This document shows positions 1-8,922 of a stretch of DNA of 64,000 nt, piece after piece. The stretch lies in the NCBI GenBank assembly GCA_038205755.1, contig JBBRBN010000008.1:9971-73970 (forward strand). The letters are read 5' to 3'. Source of the stretch: JANNWF01 sp038205755. Its GTDB lineage: Bacteria > Pseudomonadota > Gammaproteobacteria > Xanthomonadales > Xanthomonadaceae. Position numbers and translations under genes: made by a program. A model generated the notes under the pieces. That model made no database searches and was not told where the DNA came from. It saw only the letters and a program-made list of their open reading frames with translations. Each line of letters starts with the position of its first letter. Position 1 is the stretch's first letter.

Positions 1-789
1 TACGACCTTGGCGTTGAACGCCGTGCCAGCGACACCCTTCGCATTGTTGGTCACGGCGGCAACCGTGCCGGCCACGTGCGTGCCGTGCCAGCTGGAGTTG
101 CTCGCTGCGCCGCACTCACCGGTGGTCCAGTCACCCTGATCCGCCGGATTCGAATCGCGACCGTTGCCGTCACGGGCGGCGGTCGCATCCGAAATGAAGT
201 CGTAGCCACCGACGATGTTGGCGTTCAGATCGCTGTGCGACGCTATGCCGGTGTCCAGCACCGCCACCCGGATGCCAGACCCTGTGCTGACATCCCACGC
301 CGCTTGCGCGCGGATGCCGGCGGTGGCGCTGGAGAAGCCCCACTGCTCGCCGTAGCGGGTGTCGTTGGGGGTCAGCGCGACGGTCATGATCGCGTCCGGC
401 TCGATGTACTCGACGTCCGGGTTGGCTGCAAAGCGGTTCATGAAGGCCTCGGCGGCGGAGCGATCCAGCGCGCTGCTGACTTCAATCACATCGGCGCCAA
501 TCGCCAGTCGCTTATCGTGGGTGATGGTGTAGCCGCCACTGCGTGTGCCGTTGGTGCTCATGCTGCTCAACAGCCCGCGCAACGACGATTCGCTTGACCG
601 CTGGGGAGAGCCCTCGTGGAATTTCACGATGAAGCGGGTCTGGCCCTTCTCGGCGACAACGTCAAGGTTCTGCACCTTCGAACCGCCATTGGGCGGTGCG
701 CCGGCGGCGCTGACGTTACCGGCAAAAACCATAGCGGTGGCGATAGCCAGCGCATTGAGACGAAGCGAGCGAGCGTTGCGTGAGTGCAC
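1..789 (-). CDS. Secreted subtilisin-like (S8) serine protease, N-terminal part, cut by the window edge
   Basis: The minus strand gives 263 uninterrupted codons that run off the left edge. The likely start is a GTG with a GGGG stretch shortly upstream. The N-terminus is a signal peptide (basic MHSRNARSLR, then an Ala-rich core, predicted cut near NVSA-AG). An inhibitor_I9-like propeptide follows (around residues 40-120, containing TRFIVKFHEG). The catalytic domain then begins: the Asp motif VAVLDTGIASHSDL and the His motif WHGTHVAGTVAA are both visible, and the Ser motif lies beyond the edge. Family knowledge says such proteins are exported and self-processed; substrate unknown. A TTG start five codons earlier is possible. 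Confidence 0.93.
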   Translation of the reverse strand, partial: MHSRNARSLRLNALAIATAMVFAGNVSAAGAPPNGGSKVQNLDVVAEKGQTRFIVKFHEGSPQRSSESSLRGLLSSMSTNGTRSGGYTITHDKRLAIGADVIEVSSALDRSAAEAFMNRFAANPDVEYIEPDAIMTVALTPNDTRYGEQWGFSSATAGIRAQAAWDVSTGSGIRVAVLDTGIASHSDLNANIVGGYDFISDATAARDGNGRDSNPADQGDWTTGECGAASNSSWHGTHVAGTVAAVTNNAKGVAGTAFNAKVV

Positions 790-1065
790 GTGAGTTGACC
801 CCAAGATAAAAGAAAGTTGTTGACGGTAGAAGCCGCATCTCACGGCCGCCCAGCCTCCCTTCGCACACCCTTGACACAGTGCTCCGACTGCATCCAAGCC
901 CGTTGTGGTCGCAACGCCCCCCGTCGCGACCGGGCTTTCGCTCCGATCAACCCCTCGATTTTTCGAGTTGCTGGTCGGGTCCAGGTGAGGTTTCTGCCCC
1001 GTCTCTCAATGGCAAAAACAGTCGCGAACCTAGCGGCGGCTAAGGCACCCGTCAAGCGAAAACTG

Positions 1066-1093
1066 TGACTTAAGTCATTGTTTCACAAGAAAC
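1066..1093. promoter_or_regulatory. Two adjacent short dyads, possible operator region upstream of the protease
   Basis: A perfect 12-bp palindrome, TGACTTAAGTCA (1066-1077), is followed at 1080-1093 by GTTTC-ACAA-GAAAC. Both sit in the most AT-rich part of the spacer, about 280 bp upstream of the protease GTG. Binding by a regulator is inference only. Confidence 0.3.
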
Positions 1094-1365
1094 TATTGTG
1101 CGATGCACCATAAATGTCCGGTCATCTTGCGATAAGTGCAGGAATATGGGGGAGATCAGCGACTTGCGACTCCGACAGCACGCACACGTCGGGTGCGGAA
1201 ATGCACTGCATGCGTGCAGGGGCATGCTCAGCTGAATGCGAGTTCAGCTGCCCAATTGCGCAAATTTGTGTCAACGCGCGGGTGGTCGGCGCGCGGCGGG
1301 GAGCTGGACAACTTCGGCGGCTACGCGTGGCGGCTGCATCCGGAGCCGTCAGGGGGCAGTCAACT

Positions 1366-1440
1366 CGATGCGGCGCTTATCGATGCGGCGCTTATCGATG
1401 CGGCGCTTATCGATGTGGCGCTTATCGATGCGGCGCTTGG
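1366..1440. repeat. Tandem repeat, five 15-bp units
   Basis: Five consecutive copies of CGATGCGGCGCTTAT occur, with a C-to-T change in unit four and a changed end in unit five. It is non-coding as far as I can tell. The 15-bp period recurs elsewhere in this window (6066-6140 inside a gene, 47897-47956 between genes). Confidence 0.95.
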
Positions 1441-1478
1441 GCGATGCGGAGACGCTCTGAACAGAGTGCCCGGCCTGG

Positions 1479-2033
1479 TCACATCATGCCGGTTTCAAGG
1501 CGCGCGACTTCGCTCATCATCGACTGATTCCACGGCGGATCGAACACCAGGTCGACATCTGCTATCGCCACGGTCGGCACGCGCTCGATCTTGCTGCGCA
1601 CGTCATCGACGAGCACCTCGCCCATGCCACAGCCGGGCGCAGTCAGGGTCATCTCCACCGCGACCCTTCGACGCCCGTCGCCAAGCGGTTCGACGGTGCA
1701 CGAGTAGACCAGCCCGAGATCCACGATGTTGACCGGAATCTCCGGGTCGAAGCAGGTTCCCAGCTGCTTCCAGATCAGCAGCTCCACGTCGTCATCGCTC
1801 GCCCCTTCCGGCAACTCGGGTGACGCCGTCGGCTCTTTGCCGATCGCATCGGCGTCATTGCCGGCGATGCGGAACAGATTGCCCTCGACGAACACCGTGA
1901 AGCTGCCGCCCAGGCTCTGCGTGATGTAGCCGACGCTGCCGGCTGGAAGGGTAACGTTCTCGCCCTGCGGCACCATGACGGCGCTGCAATCGCGTTCGAA
2001 TTTCACTGGCTCGCTGGTACGGCTGTAGGACAT
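1479..2033 (-). CDS. sufT: SufT-family Fe-S cluster assembly protein (MIP18/DUF59)
   Basis: This 184-residue protein has an N-terminal extension of about 90 residues followed by a MIP18 (DUF59) domain. The domain shows DPEIPVNIVDLGLVY, the Cys-containing LTAPGCGMG and the terminal FDPPWNQSMMSE, which together are the SufT signature. SufT acts late in Fe-S cluster delivery, usually as an accessory of the SUF machinery. Here it lies about 24.5 kb from the suf locus rather than within it. I chose the ATG with GGTGA six bases upstream over an in-frame GTG three codons earlier. No operon partner: the next gene upstream is divergent. Confidence 0.88.
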   Translation of the reverse strand: MSYSRTSEPVKFERDCSAVMVPQGENVTLPAGSVGYITQSLGGSFTVFVEGNLFRIAGNDADAIGKEPTASPELPEGASDDDVELLIWKQLGTCFDPEIPVNIVDLGLVYSCTVEPLGDGRRRVAVEMTLTAPGCGMGEVLVDDVRSKIERVPTVAIADVDLVFDPPWNQSMMSEVARLETGMM

Positions 2034-2105
2034 GACGGTCACCGGTGGCGCGACACCGCGCCCGAACGCTTATTCTAGCCGACCTGCCCCGACCATCCGG
2101 ATCCC

Positions 2106-2552
2106 ATGGCGGCCAACGCCGATGCGGCACTACCTGGCGCGGTTCGTGCCCCAACGCTGGGCGTGCGCGTGCTGGCAACCCTTTCCGGCTTGGCCGCCGT
2201 GGCCGGGGTTGCGGCGATCTGGTCAGGCCTGACCGTCCTGCGTGGCGATCCATGCGGCTGGATGGCGATAGTCGCGGCGCTTGATGCGGCGCTGCTGCTG
2301 CGCCTCGCCAGCTTTCCGCCGGGCCGCGAGCGGGCCGCATTCGCAGTGGCCATCACGCTCGCCACGGTGGCCGCCGCCGCGTTCCTGTTCGCCACAGCCC
2401 ACGTCGGGCTGCTTCTGGGCATGCGGCCTTCCGAATCGGTGTGGAAGATGAGCGTCGGACTGGCCCGCCTCTACGTGCAGGCGAACACCGGCTGGGTCGA
2501 GCTCGCCTGGGTGGCGGCGGCTGTGGCAATTGCCTGGCGCAGCAGCCGCTAG
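2106..2552 (+). CDS. Small integral membrane protein of unknown function
   Basis: This 148-residue protein has four predicted membrane spans (about 20-42, 50-68, 78-98 and 122-144) and almost no soluble parts. I do not recognise a family. It is transcribed away from sufT, with about 70 bp between starts, and converges on pntB, with a hairpin repeat between the two stops. Base composition and codon use look native. A structural or transport-accessory role is possible but nothing shows it. Confidence 0.6.
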   Translation: MAANADAALPGAVRAPTLGVRVLATLSGLAAVAGVAAIWSGLTVLRGDPCGWMAIVAALDAALLLRLASFPPGRERAAFAVAITLATVAAAAFLFATAHVGLLLGMRPSESVWKMSVGLARLYVQANTGWVELAWVAAAVAIAWRSSR

Positions 2553-2616
2553 CCGTCATCGCCGCAGCCACTGCGGCAACCGAATCGATTGGCGCGGCAA
2601 TCAGCATCCGAGCCTA

Positions 2617-2648
2617 GCAGCCTGTCGGACTTAGGTCCGAAAGGCTGC
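2617..2648. repeat. REP-like hairpin between convergent genes
   Basis: The arms GCAGCCTGTCGGAC and GTCCGAAAGGCTGC pair with one mismatch around a short loop. It stands between the ends of the membrane-protein gene and pntB. The same arm sequence recurs at 26137-26153 (one arm), 54939-54974 (both arms) and near 58868 (partial). It may act as a bidirectional terminator. Confidence 0.75.
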
Positions 2649-2660
2649 CAGCAAGCGGAC

Positions 2661-4118
2661 TCAGTGTCCGCCGCCTCCGTCCAAGGCCTTCAGCTCGGAG
2701 AGCATGCGGCTGGCCGCCTCCTGACCGTCGGCGTACAGCATCCGGCAGTTCTCGGCGTAAAACAGCGCATTCTCGATGCCGGCAAAGCCGGTGCCCTTGC
2801 CGCGCTTGATCACGATCACCTGCTTGGCGTCGATCACGTCAAGAATCGGCATGCCGTAGATCGGCGATGTCTTGTCGGTCTTGGCAACCGGGTTCACCAC
2901 GTCGTTGGCGCCAATCACGATGGCGACATCGCAGGTCTTGAACTCGGGGTTGATGTCATCCATGTCGCCGATCAGGTCATACGGCACGCCGGCTTCGGCA
3001 AGCAGCACGTTCATGTGGCCGGGCATGCGGCCGGCAACCGGATGGATGGCGAACTTGACGTCCTTGTCGCGCGCAATCAGCTGTTTGCACAGCTCCCACA
3101 TCTTGTGCTGCGCCTGCGCCACCGCCATGCCGTAGCCCGGCACCACGATGATCCGATCGGCCAGATACAGCATGGCTGCGGCGTCAGCCGGCTCGACCGG
3201 CTTCATCTCGCCGGTGATCGCTTCGCCGCTACCGCCACCGCCGAAATTGGAGAACAGCACATTGCTGATCGGACGGTTCATCGCCTTGGCCATCAGCTGC
3301 GTCAGCAGCATGCCGGCGGCACCGACCACGGTGCCGGCGATGATCAGCGCCTCGTTGCCCAGCACGTAGCCCTCAAACGCCACTGCCAGGCCAGTCAGCG
3401 CGTTGAAAAGCGAGATCACGACCGGCATGTCGGCACCGCCAATCGGCAGCGTCATCAGCACGCCAACCAGCAGAGCAAGCGCAAAGAAGGCAATGATCGG
3501 CGGCACCTGCAGGTCCACTACCAGCCAGGCACCCAGCGCCACCGTAACGATGAACATCATCAGGTTGAAGTACTGCTGACCTGGGAACGTAAATCGCTTG
3601 TCCATCCGGCCGTCGAGCTTGGCCCAGGCGATGATCGAGCCGGAGAACGAGATCGCGCCGATCAGCGCGCCGGTCACGCCCAGAATCGATGAGGTGATGC
3701 TGAGGCAATCGTGCGCCTTGTAGGCCTCGGCAGTGCAGGTGCCGTTAAAGCTGGCAGCATTGAGCAATGCCACCGCACCGATCGCCGCCGCCGAACCGCC
3801 ACCCATACCGTTGAAGATGGCGACCATCTGAGGCATGTCGGTAATCGGGACCTTGCGACCCCAGATCCAGAACACGTAGGACAGGGCAATGGCCAGAACC
3901 ATCAGCCCGAGGTTGATTGGATCGATACCTTGGCTGCCCCAGGTGGCCGGAGCCACAAAGGTGATCAGGGTTGCGATGATCATGCCCCAGCCGGCCTGGA
4001 CAATGCCGGCGCGGGCGGTGACCGGCGAACACATCCGCTTCAGTCCGAGGATGAACAGCGCCGCCGCCACGAGGTAGCTGGCGCGGGCCAGAAGGTCGAG
4101 CAGAAAGGGAACGTCCAT
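2661..4118 (-). CDS. pntB: NAD(P) transhydrogenase subunit beta
   Basis: This 485-residue subunit joins a membrane domain of about nine spans (residues 1-290) to the C-terminal NADP(H)-binding domain III. VPGYGMAVAQAQH, VAIVIGANDVVNP and the closing VIKRGKGTGFAG loop are visible. It works with PntAA and PntAB to drive NADPH formation from NADH using the proton gradient in the inner membrane. The start follows the pntAB stop by one base with a purine-rich GGGAGGGAAG upstream, so translation is probably coupled. The length is slightly above the usual 460-480 residues. Confidence 0.97.
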   Translation of the reverse strand: MDVPFLLDLLARASYLVAAALFILGLKRMCSPVTARAGIVQAGWGMIIATLITFVAPATWGSQGIDPINLGLMVLAIALSYVFWIWGRKVPITDMPQMVAIFNGMGGGSAAAIGAVALLNAASFNGTCTAEAYKAHDCLSITSSILGVTGALIGAISFSGSIIAWAKLDGRMDKRFTFPGQQYFNLMMFIVTVALGAWLVVDLQVPPIIAFFALALLVGVLMTLPIGGADMPVVISLFNALTGLAVAFEGYVLGNEALIIAGTVVGAAGMLLTQLMAKAMNRPISNVLFSNFGGGGSGEAITGEMKPVEPADAAAMLYLADRIIVVPGYGMAVAQAQHKMWELCKQLIARDKDVKFAIHPVAGRMPGHMNVLLAEAGVPYDLIGDMDDINPEFKTCDVAIVIGANDVVNPVAKTDKTSPIYGMPILDVIDAKQVIVIKRGKGTGFAGIENALFYAENCRMLYADGQEAASRMLSELKALDGGGGH

Positions 4119-4119
4119 C

Positions 4120-4428
4120 TCACTTCCCTCCCGTGGACTTGCCAGAGCCGGACTTGCTGGACTTGAACATGTCCAACATGCGCTCGGTCACCACGTATCC
4201 GCCGACCGCGTTGCCCGCGCCCAACAGAACCGCGATAAAGCCGATCGCGCGTTCCAGATTGGTGTCAGCGTGCGCCAGCGCAACCATGCCGCCGACAACC
4301 ACGATGCCGTGGACGAAGTTGGACCCCGACATCAGCGGCGTATGCAGGATGACCGGCACGCGCGAGATGATCTCGTGGCCGGTGAAGGCGGCGAGCATGA
4401 AGATGTAAAGCGCCAGAAACCCGTCCAT
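4120..4428 (-). CDS. pntAB: NAD(P) transhydrogenase subunit alpha, membrane part
   Basis: This 102-residue protein has three membrane spans containing HEIISRVPVILHTPLMSG and ends in a Gly/Ser/Lys-rich tail. It is the separate alpha-2 polypeptide found in three-gene transhydrogenases of the Rhodospirillum type, supplying part of domain II. Its ATG overlaps the pntAA stop (TGATG), and its own stop almost touches the pntB start. The whole operon is therefore tightly coupled. Confidence 0.95.
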   Translation of the reverse strand: MDGFLALYIFMLAAFTGHEIISRVPVILHTPLMSGSNFVHGIVVVGGMVALAHADTNLERAIGFIAVLLGAGNAVGGYVVTERMLDMFKSSKSGSGKSTGGK

Positions 4429-5561
4429 CAGACCGCCCCTCCGTCAATCCGCTGTTTGGTTGCGGGATGCTTGATTTCGCCGCCGTGGGTGAGGCACGTT
4501 CCGGCGATCAGGTCGTCGGAGAAATCCAGGTTCAGCGCGCCGTCCTTGACCATCAGCGCAAGGAAGTTGAACAGGTTGCGCGCGTACATTTCGCTGGCGT
4601 GAATCGCCCCCATCGAAGGCAGGTTCAGCGGCCCAACGATGGTCACGCCGCCCACCGCAACGGTCTCACCCGGCCGGGTCGACTCGCAGTTGCCGCCGGT
4701 TTCGGCGGCCAGATCGACCAGCACCGAGCCGTCCTTCATGCCGGCCACCATCGCTGCGCTGATGATCTTCGGTGCCGGCCGTCCCGGAACCGCCGCCGTG
4801 GTGATGACCACATCGATTCCTTTGAGGTGCTCAGCCAGCCGTCGCTGCTGTTCGGCGCGCTCCTCGGCGGTCAGTTCGCGGGCATAGCCACCGCTGCCGG
4901 CGGCCGACACACCCAAATCCAGAAACTTGGCGCCGAGCGACTCAATCTGCTCACGGGTTTCCGGCCGCACATCGAACCCTTCGACCTGGGCGCCCAGTCG
5001 GCGCGCGGTAGCGATGGCTTGAAGGCCGGCGACCCCGGCACCTACGATCAACACCTTCGAAGGCCGGATGGTGCCCGCCGCGGTGGTCAGCATCGGAAAA
5101 AACTTGCCGGACACTTCCGCCGCGATCAGAACTGCCTTGTAGCCGGCCATGCCGGCCTGACTCGACAGCACGTCCATCGCCTGGGCGCGGGTGGTGCGCG
5201 GCAGCAGCTCCATTGCGAACGCGCTGATGCGTCGATCACGCAGGGCGCGGGTTCGGTCGTCATCGGCGTGTGGCGCGAGATAGCCAATCAGCACCGATCC
5301 TTCGCGCAGGGCAGCAATCTCATCGAGAGTCGGCGGCTGCACCTTAAGCAGCACGTCGGCCCGGCTGATCGCGCTGGACGCGTCGGCCGCGACCTCGACA
5401 CCGGCGAAGGCCGCGTCCGGCAGGTGGGCGCGGGCGCCAATTCCGGACTCGATCAGAATCTCGGCGCCAATGCCTTTGAGCTTCTTGACCACGTCCGGAG
5501 AAAGCGCTGCGCGGCGTTCGTTGGGCGCGTTCTCGCGCACCGCCACGATGGTGATCGACAT
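4428..5561 (-). CDS. pntAA: NAD(P) transhydrogenase subunit alpha, NAD-binding part
   Basis: This 377-residue protein is the soluble NAD(H)-binding domain I, in the alanine dehydrogenase/PNT family. It shows the N-terminal VRENAPNERRAALSPDVV, the fold-closing QAMDVLSSQAGMAGYKA and the dinucleotide-binding loop VLIVGAGVAGLQAIATARRLG near residue 170-190. The membrane part is a separate gene, so this is the three-gene form rather than the fused E. coli form. It is first in pntAA-pntAB-pntB and directly follows a strong terminator, implying its own promoter in the short spacer. Confidence 0.96.
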   Translation of the reverse strand: MSITIVAVRENAPNERRAALSPDVVKKLKGIGAEILIESGIGARAHLPDAAFAGVEVAADASSAISRADVLLKVQPPTLDEIAALREGSVLIGYLAPHADDDRTRALRDRRISAFAMELLPRTTRAQAMDVLSSQAGMAGYKAVLIAAEVSGKFFPMLTTAAGTIRPSKVLIVGAGVAGLQAIATARRLGAQVEGFDVRPETREQIESLGAKFLDLGVSAAGSGGYARELTAEERAEQQRRLAEHLKGIDVVITTAAVPGRPAPKIISAAMVAGMKDGSVLVDLAAETGGNCESTRPGETVAVGGVTIVGPLNLPSMGAIHASEMYARNLFNFLALMVKDGALNLDFSDDLIAGTCLTHGGEIKHPATKQRIDGGAV

Positions 5562-5569
5562 GACACCCC

Positions 5570-5622
5570 CAAAATCAAAAAAAACGGAAAACCCCCGGCG
5601 TGGATGCTAAACCAAGCCGGGG
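5570..5622 (-). terminator. Rho-independent terminator after the DUF1631 gene
   Basis: On the minus strand the stem CCCCGGC/GCCGGGG is followed by a T-rich tract (TTTTCCG then eight T). It lies between the end of the DUF1631 gene and the pntAA start, separating the two units. Confidence 0.88.
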
Positions 5623-5685
5623 TGTTTGGGGTGGCGGATGTCAACGCCGCGCCTGGCGGCGGCTTGCGCAGTAGATCAGCTCAGC

Positions 5686-8139
5686 TCAGCTCGGCACCGC
5701 GTCGCGCAGCTTGCCCAGGACCTGGGTCATCGCCCGCTCGAAGGCGCTGTCGGCCGAGCGCAACACCAGCTTGCCCTGGCGCATCTGCTCGGCCAGCTCT
5801 TCGGCCGAGCTGGCGCACAGGCGCATGCCGCGACGATTGACGAACAGCAGCCGCGAGGAAATCGGGCTGATCCAGCTGAGCTTGGCCGGCTGCGGCGTGC
5901 CGTCGGCACCCAGGAACTCGACCCAGCTGCCAACCTGCAGCGCCTTGATCTTGACCACGTCCTCCGGAGCGTAGGCCAAGGTGTCTGTGCCGGCGACCAC
6001 CACCAGCGCTGCCGCTTCGGCAGGGGCAGCAGCAGCACTCGCCGAAACCTCGATCACGTCGGACGTGACCGCATCGGCCTTGACCGCTTCGGCCTTGACC
6101 GCTTCGACCTTGACCGCATCGGACATGACCGCATCGGACATGACCGCAGGCGCCGGCTTGACAACGCCGACCGCAACCGCGGGCTCGACTGGCACGGCCG
6201 ACAGCGCATCCACCGACGGCAACAAGCGACTGCGGGCGGCGTCCAGTCGTCCCAGCCGCAGCGCCTGCAGCACCCATTCGATGGCCCCGACGGTCTCATC
6301 GGCCGACACGCCGGTAACGCCGGAAGATGCCAGCACCCGGATCAGGTGGTCGCGCAATTCCAGCGGCCTCGGCGCACCGTTTTCGCTACCCAGGAATGCG
6401 CTCCACAGCTGCTCACCGGCATCGCGGGCGAGCTTGAAGCGTGGGGACTCCACGCCATCACGCAGCGAAACCACGGCGATATGGTGAGTCCAGTAATGGG
6501 TCAGAAACTGTTCAATCGCCGGCGGCGCGTTGCGCCCGCCCATCAGCGAGGCCAGCTCGCCGTTGGCCATCGCGCGCGCTTCGTCAAGGCGCTCCTTGCC
6601 CCGCTGCGCTTCAGTCGCCCGACGCTCGGTCAGCTCGACGCGCTGCTTGTGCTGGTCAAAGAATGAGCGCAGTTCGACATCGAGTTCCGAAAAGATCGCC
6701 AGATCCTCGTTGAACTCGCTCACCAGCCGGTCCACCGTGCCTTCGACACGCCCCAGCAGCTCGCGCTCGGCGGTCGTTTCGCCCCGATTGCCATCGCAGG
6801 CTTCGGCCACCGTGTTGAGCAAGCGCCGCGCCGGATGCGACTTCATGGCAAACATCTGCTGGTCAAGCAGCGACGCCTTGGCGTAAGGAACCACCATGCG
6901 AGCCATCTGCTCACGCACGACGTGTTCGAAGTTGCGCTGGCCGAGCAGCGCGTCAAACAGCATGCCGACCAGCTCAAGCGACTCCTCGCCGCGATCATCA
7001 AGCCGCGAGTGGGGGCCGGTGAGACCCATCTGCTCGGCCTGCCGCACTACCTCCTGCTTGAGCAGAACGCTCAGCGACGCGCTGGGATCGTCCATGGCCT
7101 GGCGGACAGCATGCGGAAGCTCGGACTGCAGACGTGACAGCGTGTTGAGCGTGCCGTGCACGTCCATCATCGGACCGCGCGAGTAGGTCGCAGGGTCGAC
7201 CGGCTGACGCGAGGATCGATACTCGCTCAGCAACGCCCGCAGCGTCGGCAGCAACTCATCAATGTCCTGCGATGCCGGCGGATGCCCGGCCCCACTGCCG
7301 CTCGCGGAGTTGCCCCGGTAACCGGAGCTGTAGCCGCCGGCTGTTGCGGCACCCGACTCGGACCCGTAGCCGGCGTCCGGCCCCCCCGCGGGCGCGGGCT
7401 CTGCGTACTGGCCCGGATATTTCGGTGAGGTGGGCACATCGCGGCGGCGGGCTCGCGCAGCGGCAGCCGGATCGGCGATCGACACATCCGACAGCAGCCG
7501 ATTGACTTCCGAGTACAGGGTCGTCAGAGCGCTTTGAATGTCGCGTTCGTAAATCTTGTAGAGAACCAGCCGCGGCGGCAGCGCCGGCACAATTCCTTCT
7601 AGCGCGACGCGCAGGGCGTTTACGACATGCCCGGGTCCAACCGGGTTGGTCGCCGGCCCCAGGGTCTCCACCTTCGCGAGCACCGCCAGACGGCGGTCGA
7701 TCAGCTGCAGCGGACCGCTGTGCCGACGCTCCAGCGCACCCGCGAGCTGCTCCGCGGCGAGCTGTTCATCAAGCTCATCGGCACCCACCAAGCTCAGCCC
7801 CTTCGCGGTTTCCGAGTTTGGTGCGCAGCGCACCACGATCGGTTGCCCGCGCCCGAGCGCCGCGAAACTGACGCCAATCTGCTCGCGATAGCGCTGCTCA
7901 ATCACGCTGCGCTGACGGCGCAGCTCGCGCATGGTGTCGAAGTATTCCTGCTGCTCGATACTGCTGCTCGACTTCTGCACAAAATCAAACAACGCGTCAT
8001 CGGCGCGGTCGAGTACATTGGCCAACACCCCCGGCAGGGTCCGCAGTGCGGAGGCCCTGACGCCCGCCAGGAGATCGCTTGCAGGGTCAACGGCGCGATT
8101 GCGCAGGTCGACTATATTGGTCCTCGCCGAAATATCCAT
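5686..8139 (-). CDS. DUF1631 family protein
   Basis: This 817-residue cytoplasmic protein is helical and charged for most of its length. Its C-terminal domain (about 720-815) contains VGSWVEFLGADG and KLSWISPISSRLLFVNRRG, typical of DUF1631, a family of uncertain function that I recall being discussed alongside PilZ-like surface regulators. A linker near residues 667-691 consists of five-residue repeats (AVMSD, AVKVE, AVKAE) encoded by 15-bp tandem repeats. A longer frame begins upstream, but the ATG giving MDISARTNIVDLRN is preferred; its GGAG lies 12 bases upstream, so the start is moderately sure. Monocistronic, ending at the terminator. Confidence 0.85.
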   Translation of the reverse strand: MDISARTNIVDLRNRAVDPASDLLAGVRASALRTLPGVLANVLDRADDALFDFVQKSSSSIEQQEYFDTMRELRRQRSVIEQRYREQIGVSFAALGRGQPIVVRCAPNSETAKGLSLVGADELDEQLAAEQLAGALERRHSGPLQLIDRRLAVLAKVETLGPATNPVGPGHVVNALRVALEGIVPALPPRLVLYKIYERDIQSALTTLYSEVNRLLSDVSIADPAAAARARRRDVPTSPKYPGQYAEPAPAGGPDAGYGSESGAATAGGYSSGYRGNSASGSGAGHPPASQDIDELLPTLRALLSEYRSSRQPVDPATYSRGPMMDVHGTLNTLSRLQSELPHAVRQAMDDPSASLSVLLKQEVVRQAEQMGLTGPHSRLDDRGEESLELVGMLFDALLGQRNFEHVVREQMARMVVPYAKASLLDQQMFAMKSHPARRLLNTVAEACDGNRGETTAERELLGRVEGTVDRLVSEFNEDLAIFSELDVELRSFFDQHKQRVELTERRATEAQRGKERLDEARAMANGELASLMGGRNAPPAIEQFLTHYWTHHIAVVSLRDGVESPRFKLARDAGEQLWSAFLGSENGAPRPLELRDHLIRVLASSGVTGVSADETVGAIEWVLQALRLGRLDAARSRLLPSVDALSAVPVEPAVAVGVVKPAPAVMSDAVMSDAVKVEAVKAEAVKADAVTSDVIEVSASAAAAPAEAAALVVVAGTDTLAYAPEDVVKIKALQVGSWVEFLGADGTPQPAKLSWISPISSRLLFVNRRGMRLCASSAEELAEQMRQGKLVLRSADSAFERAMTQVLGKLRDAVPS
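6066..6140. repeat. In-frame 15-bp tandem repeat inside the DUF1631 gene
   Basis: Five units close to TGACCGCATCGGCCT lie in a row and encode a pentapeptide repeat on the minus strand. The count can change without breaking the frame, so linker length may vary between strains. Confidence 0.93.
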
Positions 8140-8328
8140 TACCCGATGCAGCTCCGTGAAAAACGTGCTTGTACTTGGATCACAGTATAGGAACCGGCTG
8201 TATTGCCCTGTCGTGAACACGGTCCCATTTGCCGCCCGCCAAACGCTGCGCAACTGTGTCGCAGTCTGCAGTTTTCATCGTTGGATGCGCGCCTTCGCAC
8301 GCCCTTCACAGACAATTTTTGACACCCC

Positions 8329-8922
8329 ATGACCCTGCCTGCTGCCAGCCCCGCGCCAATCGCCCTGGAATTGCTCAATCGCCGCCAGTCGGTACCGTCG
8401 CGGCTGCTTGGCGATCCGGGACCCGACGAGGACCAGCTGCACGCGTGGCTGCATGCCGCCGTGCGTGTTCCCGATCACGGCAAGTTGACACCCTGGCGCT
8501 TTCTGCTGATCCGCAACGGCAGCGGCCGCGCGCTTGGCGAACTGCTGGCCACTACCCTGCAGCAACGCGACCCACAGGCCAGCGACGCTGCGCTCGCCAA
8601 GGAGCGCGGACGGTTTGCGAACGCGCCGCTGGTGGTCGCCGTCGTTGGGCGAATCGTGGAAGGGCACCGGATCCCGGCCTGCGAACAGCTGCTTTCGGCG
8701 GGCTGCGTGTGCTTTTCGCTGCTGCTGGCTGCGCACGCCGACGGATTTGCCGCGCAATGGCTGACCGGCTGGGCTGCCTATGATCGAAGCATAGCGGCGG
8801 CACTTGGACTCACCGCCGAGGAGACGGTCGTCGGCTTCATTCACATCGGTACGCCGCGAGAGCGGCCTGCAGAGCGTGGGCGCCCGGTGGTCGCGAATCT
8901 GGTAAGCGACTGGAACCCATGA
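8329..8922 (+). CDS. Nitroreductase-family FMN oxidoreductase (YdjA-like)
   Basis: This 197-residue single-domain protein has the nitroreductase fold. LLNRRQSVPSRLL at the N-terminus and the FMN-contact region PDHGKLTPWRFLLI are clear, and FIHIGTPRERPAERGRP closes the domain as in the short YdjA/TdsD branch. It probably reduces nitro compounds or quinones with NAD(P)H in the cytoplasm; the real substrate is unknown. Its stop overlaps the start of the exonuclease gene (ATGA), so the two are likely co-translated. Confidence 0.88.
   Translation: MTLPAASPAPIALELLNRRQSVPSRLLGDPGPDEDQLHAWLHAAVRVPDHGKLTPWRFLLIRNGSGRALGELLATTLQQRDPQASDAALAKERGRFANAPLVVAVVGRIVEGHRIPACEQLLSAGCVCFSLLLAAHADGFAAQWLTGWAAYDRSIAAALGLTAEETVVGFIHIGTPRERPAERGRPVVANLVSDWNP

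Larger units (their letters stand above)
790..1478. other. Intergenic spacer with no supported gene
   Basis: This 689-bp gap separates the protease start from the sufT stop, both on the minus strand. Open frames in it have no recognisable domain and mostly arise from the low-complexity repeat at 1366-1440. A relatively AT-rich island near 1055-1115 holds two short dyads (annotated separately) and could carry the protease promoter, although no convincing -35/-10 pair stands out. Confidence 0.6.

Noticed and set aside
1136..1732. A 198-residue plus-strand frame with repeated Leu-Ile-Asp-Ala-Ala
   Set aside because: It is created by the 15-bp tandem repeat and then runs antisense through sufT; composition is not protein-like.
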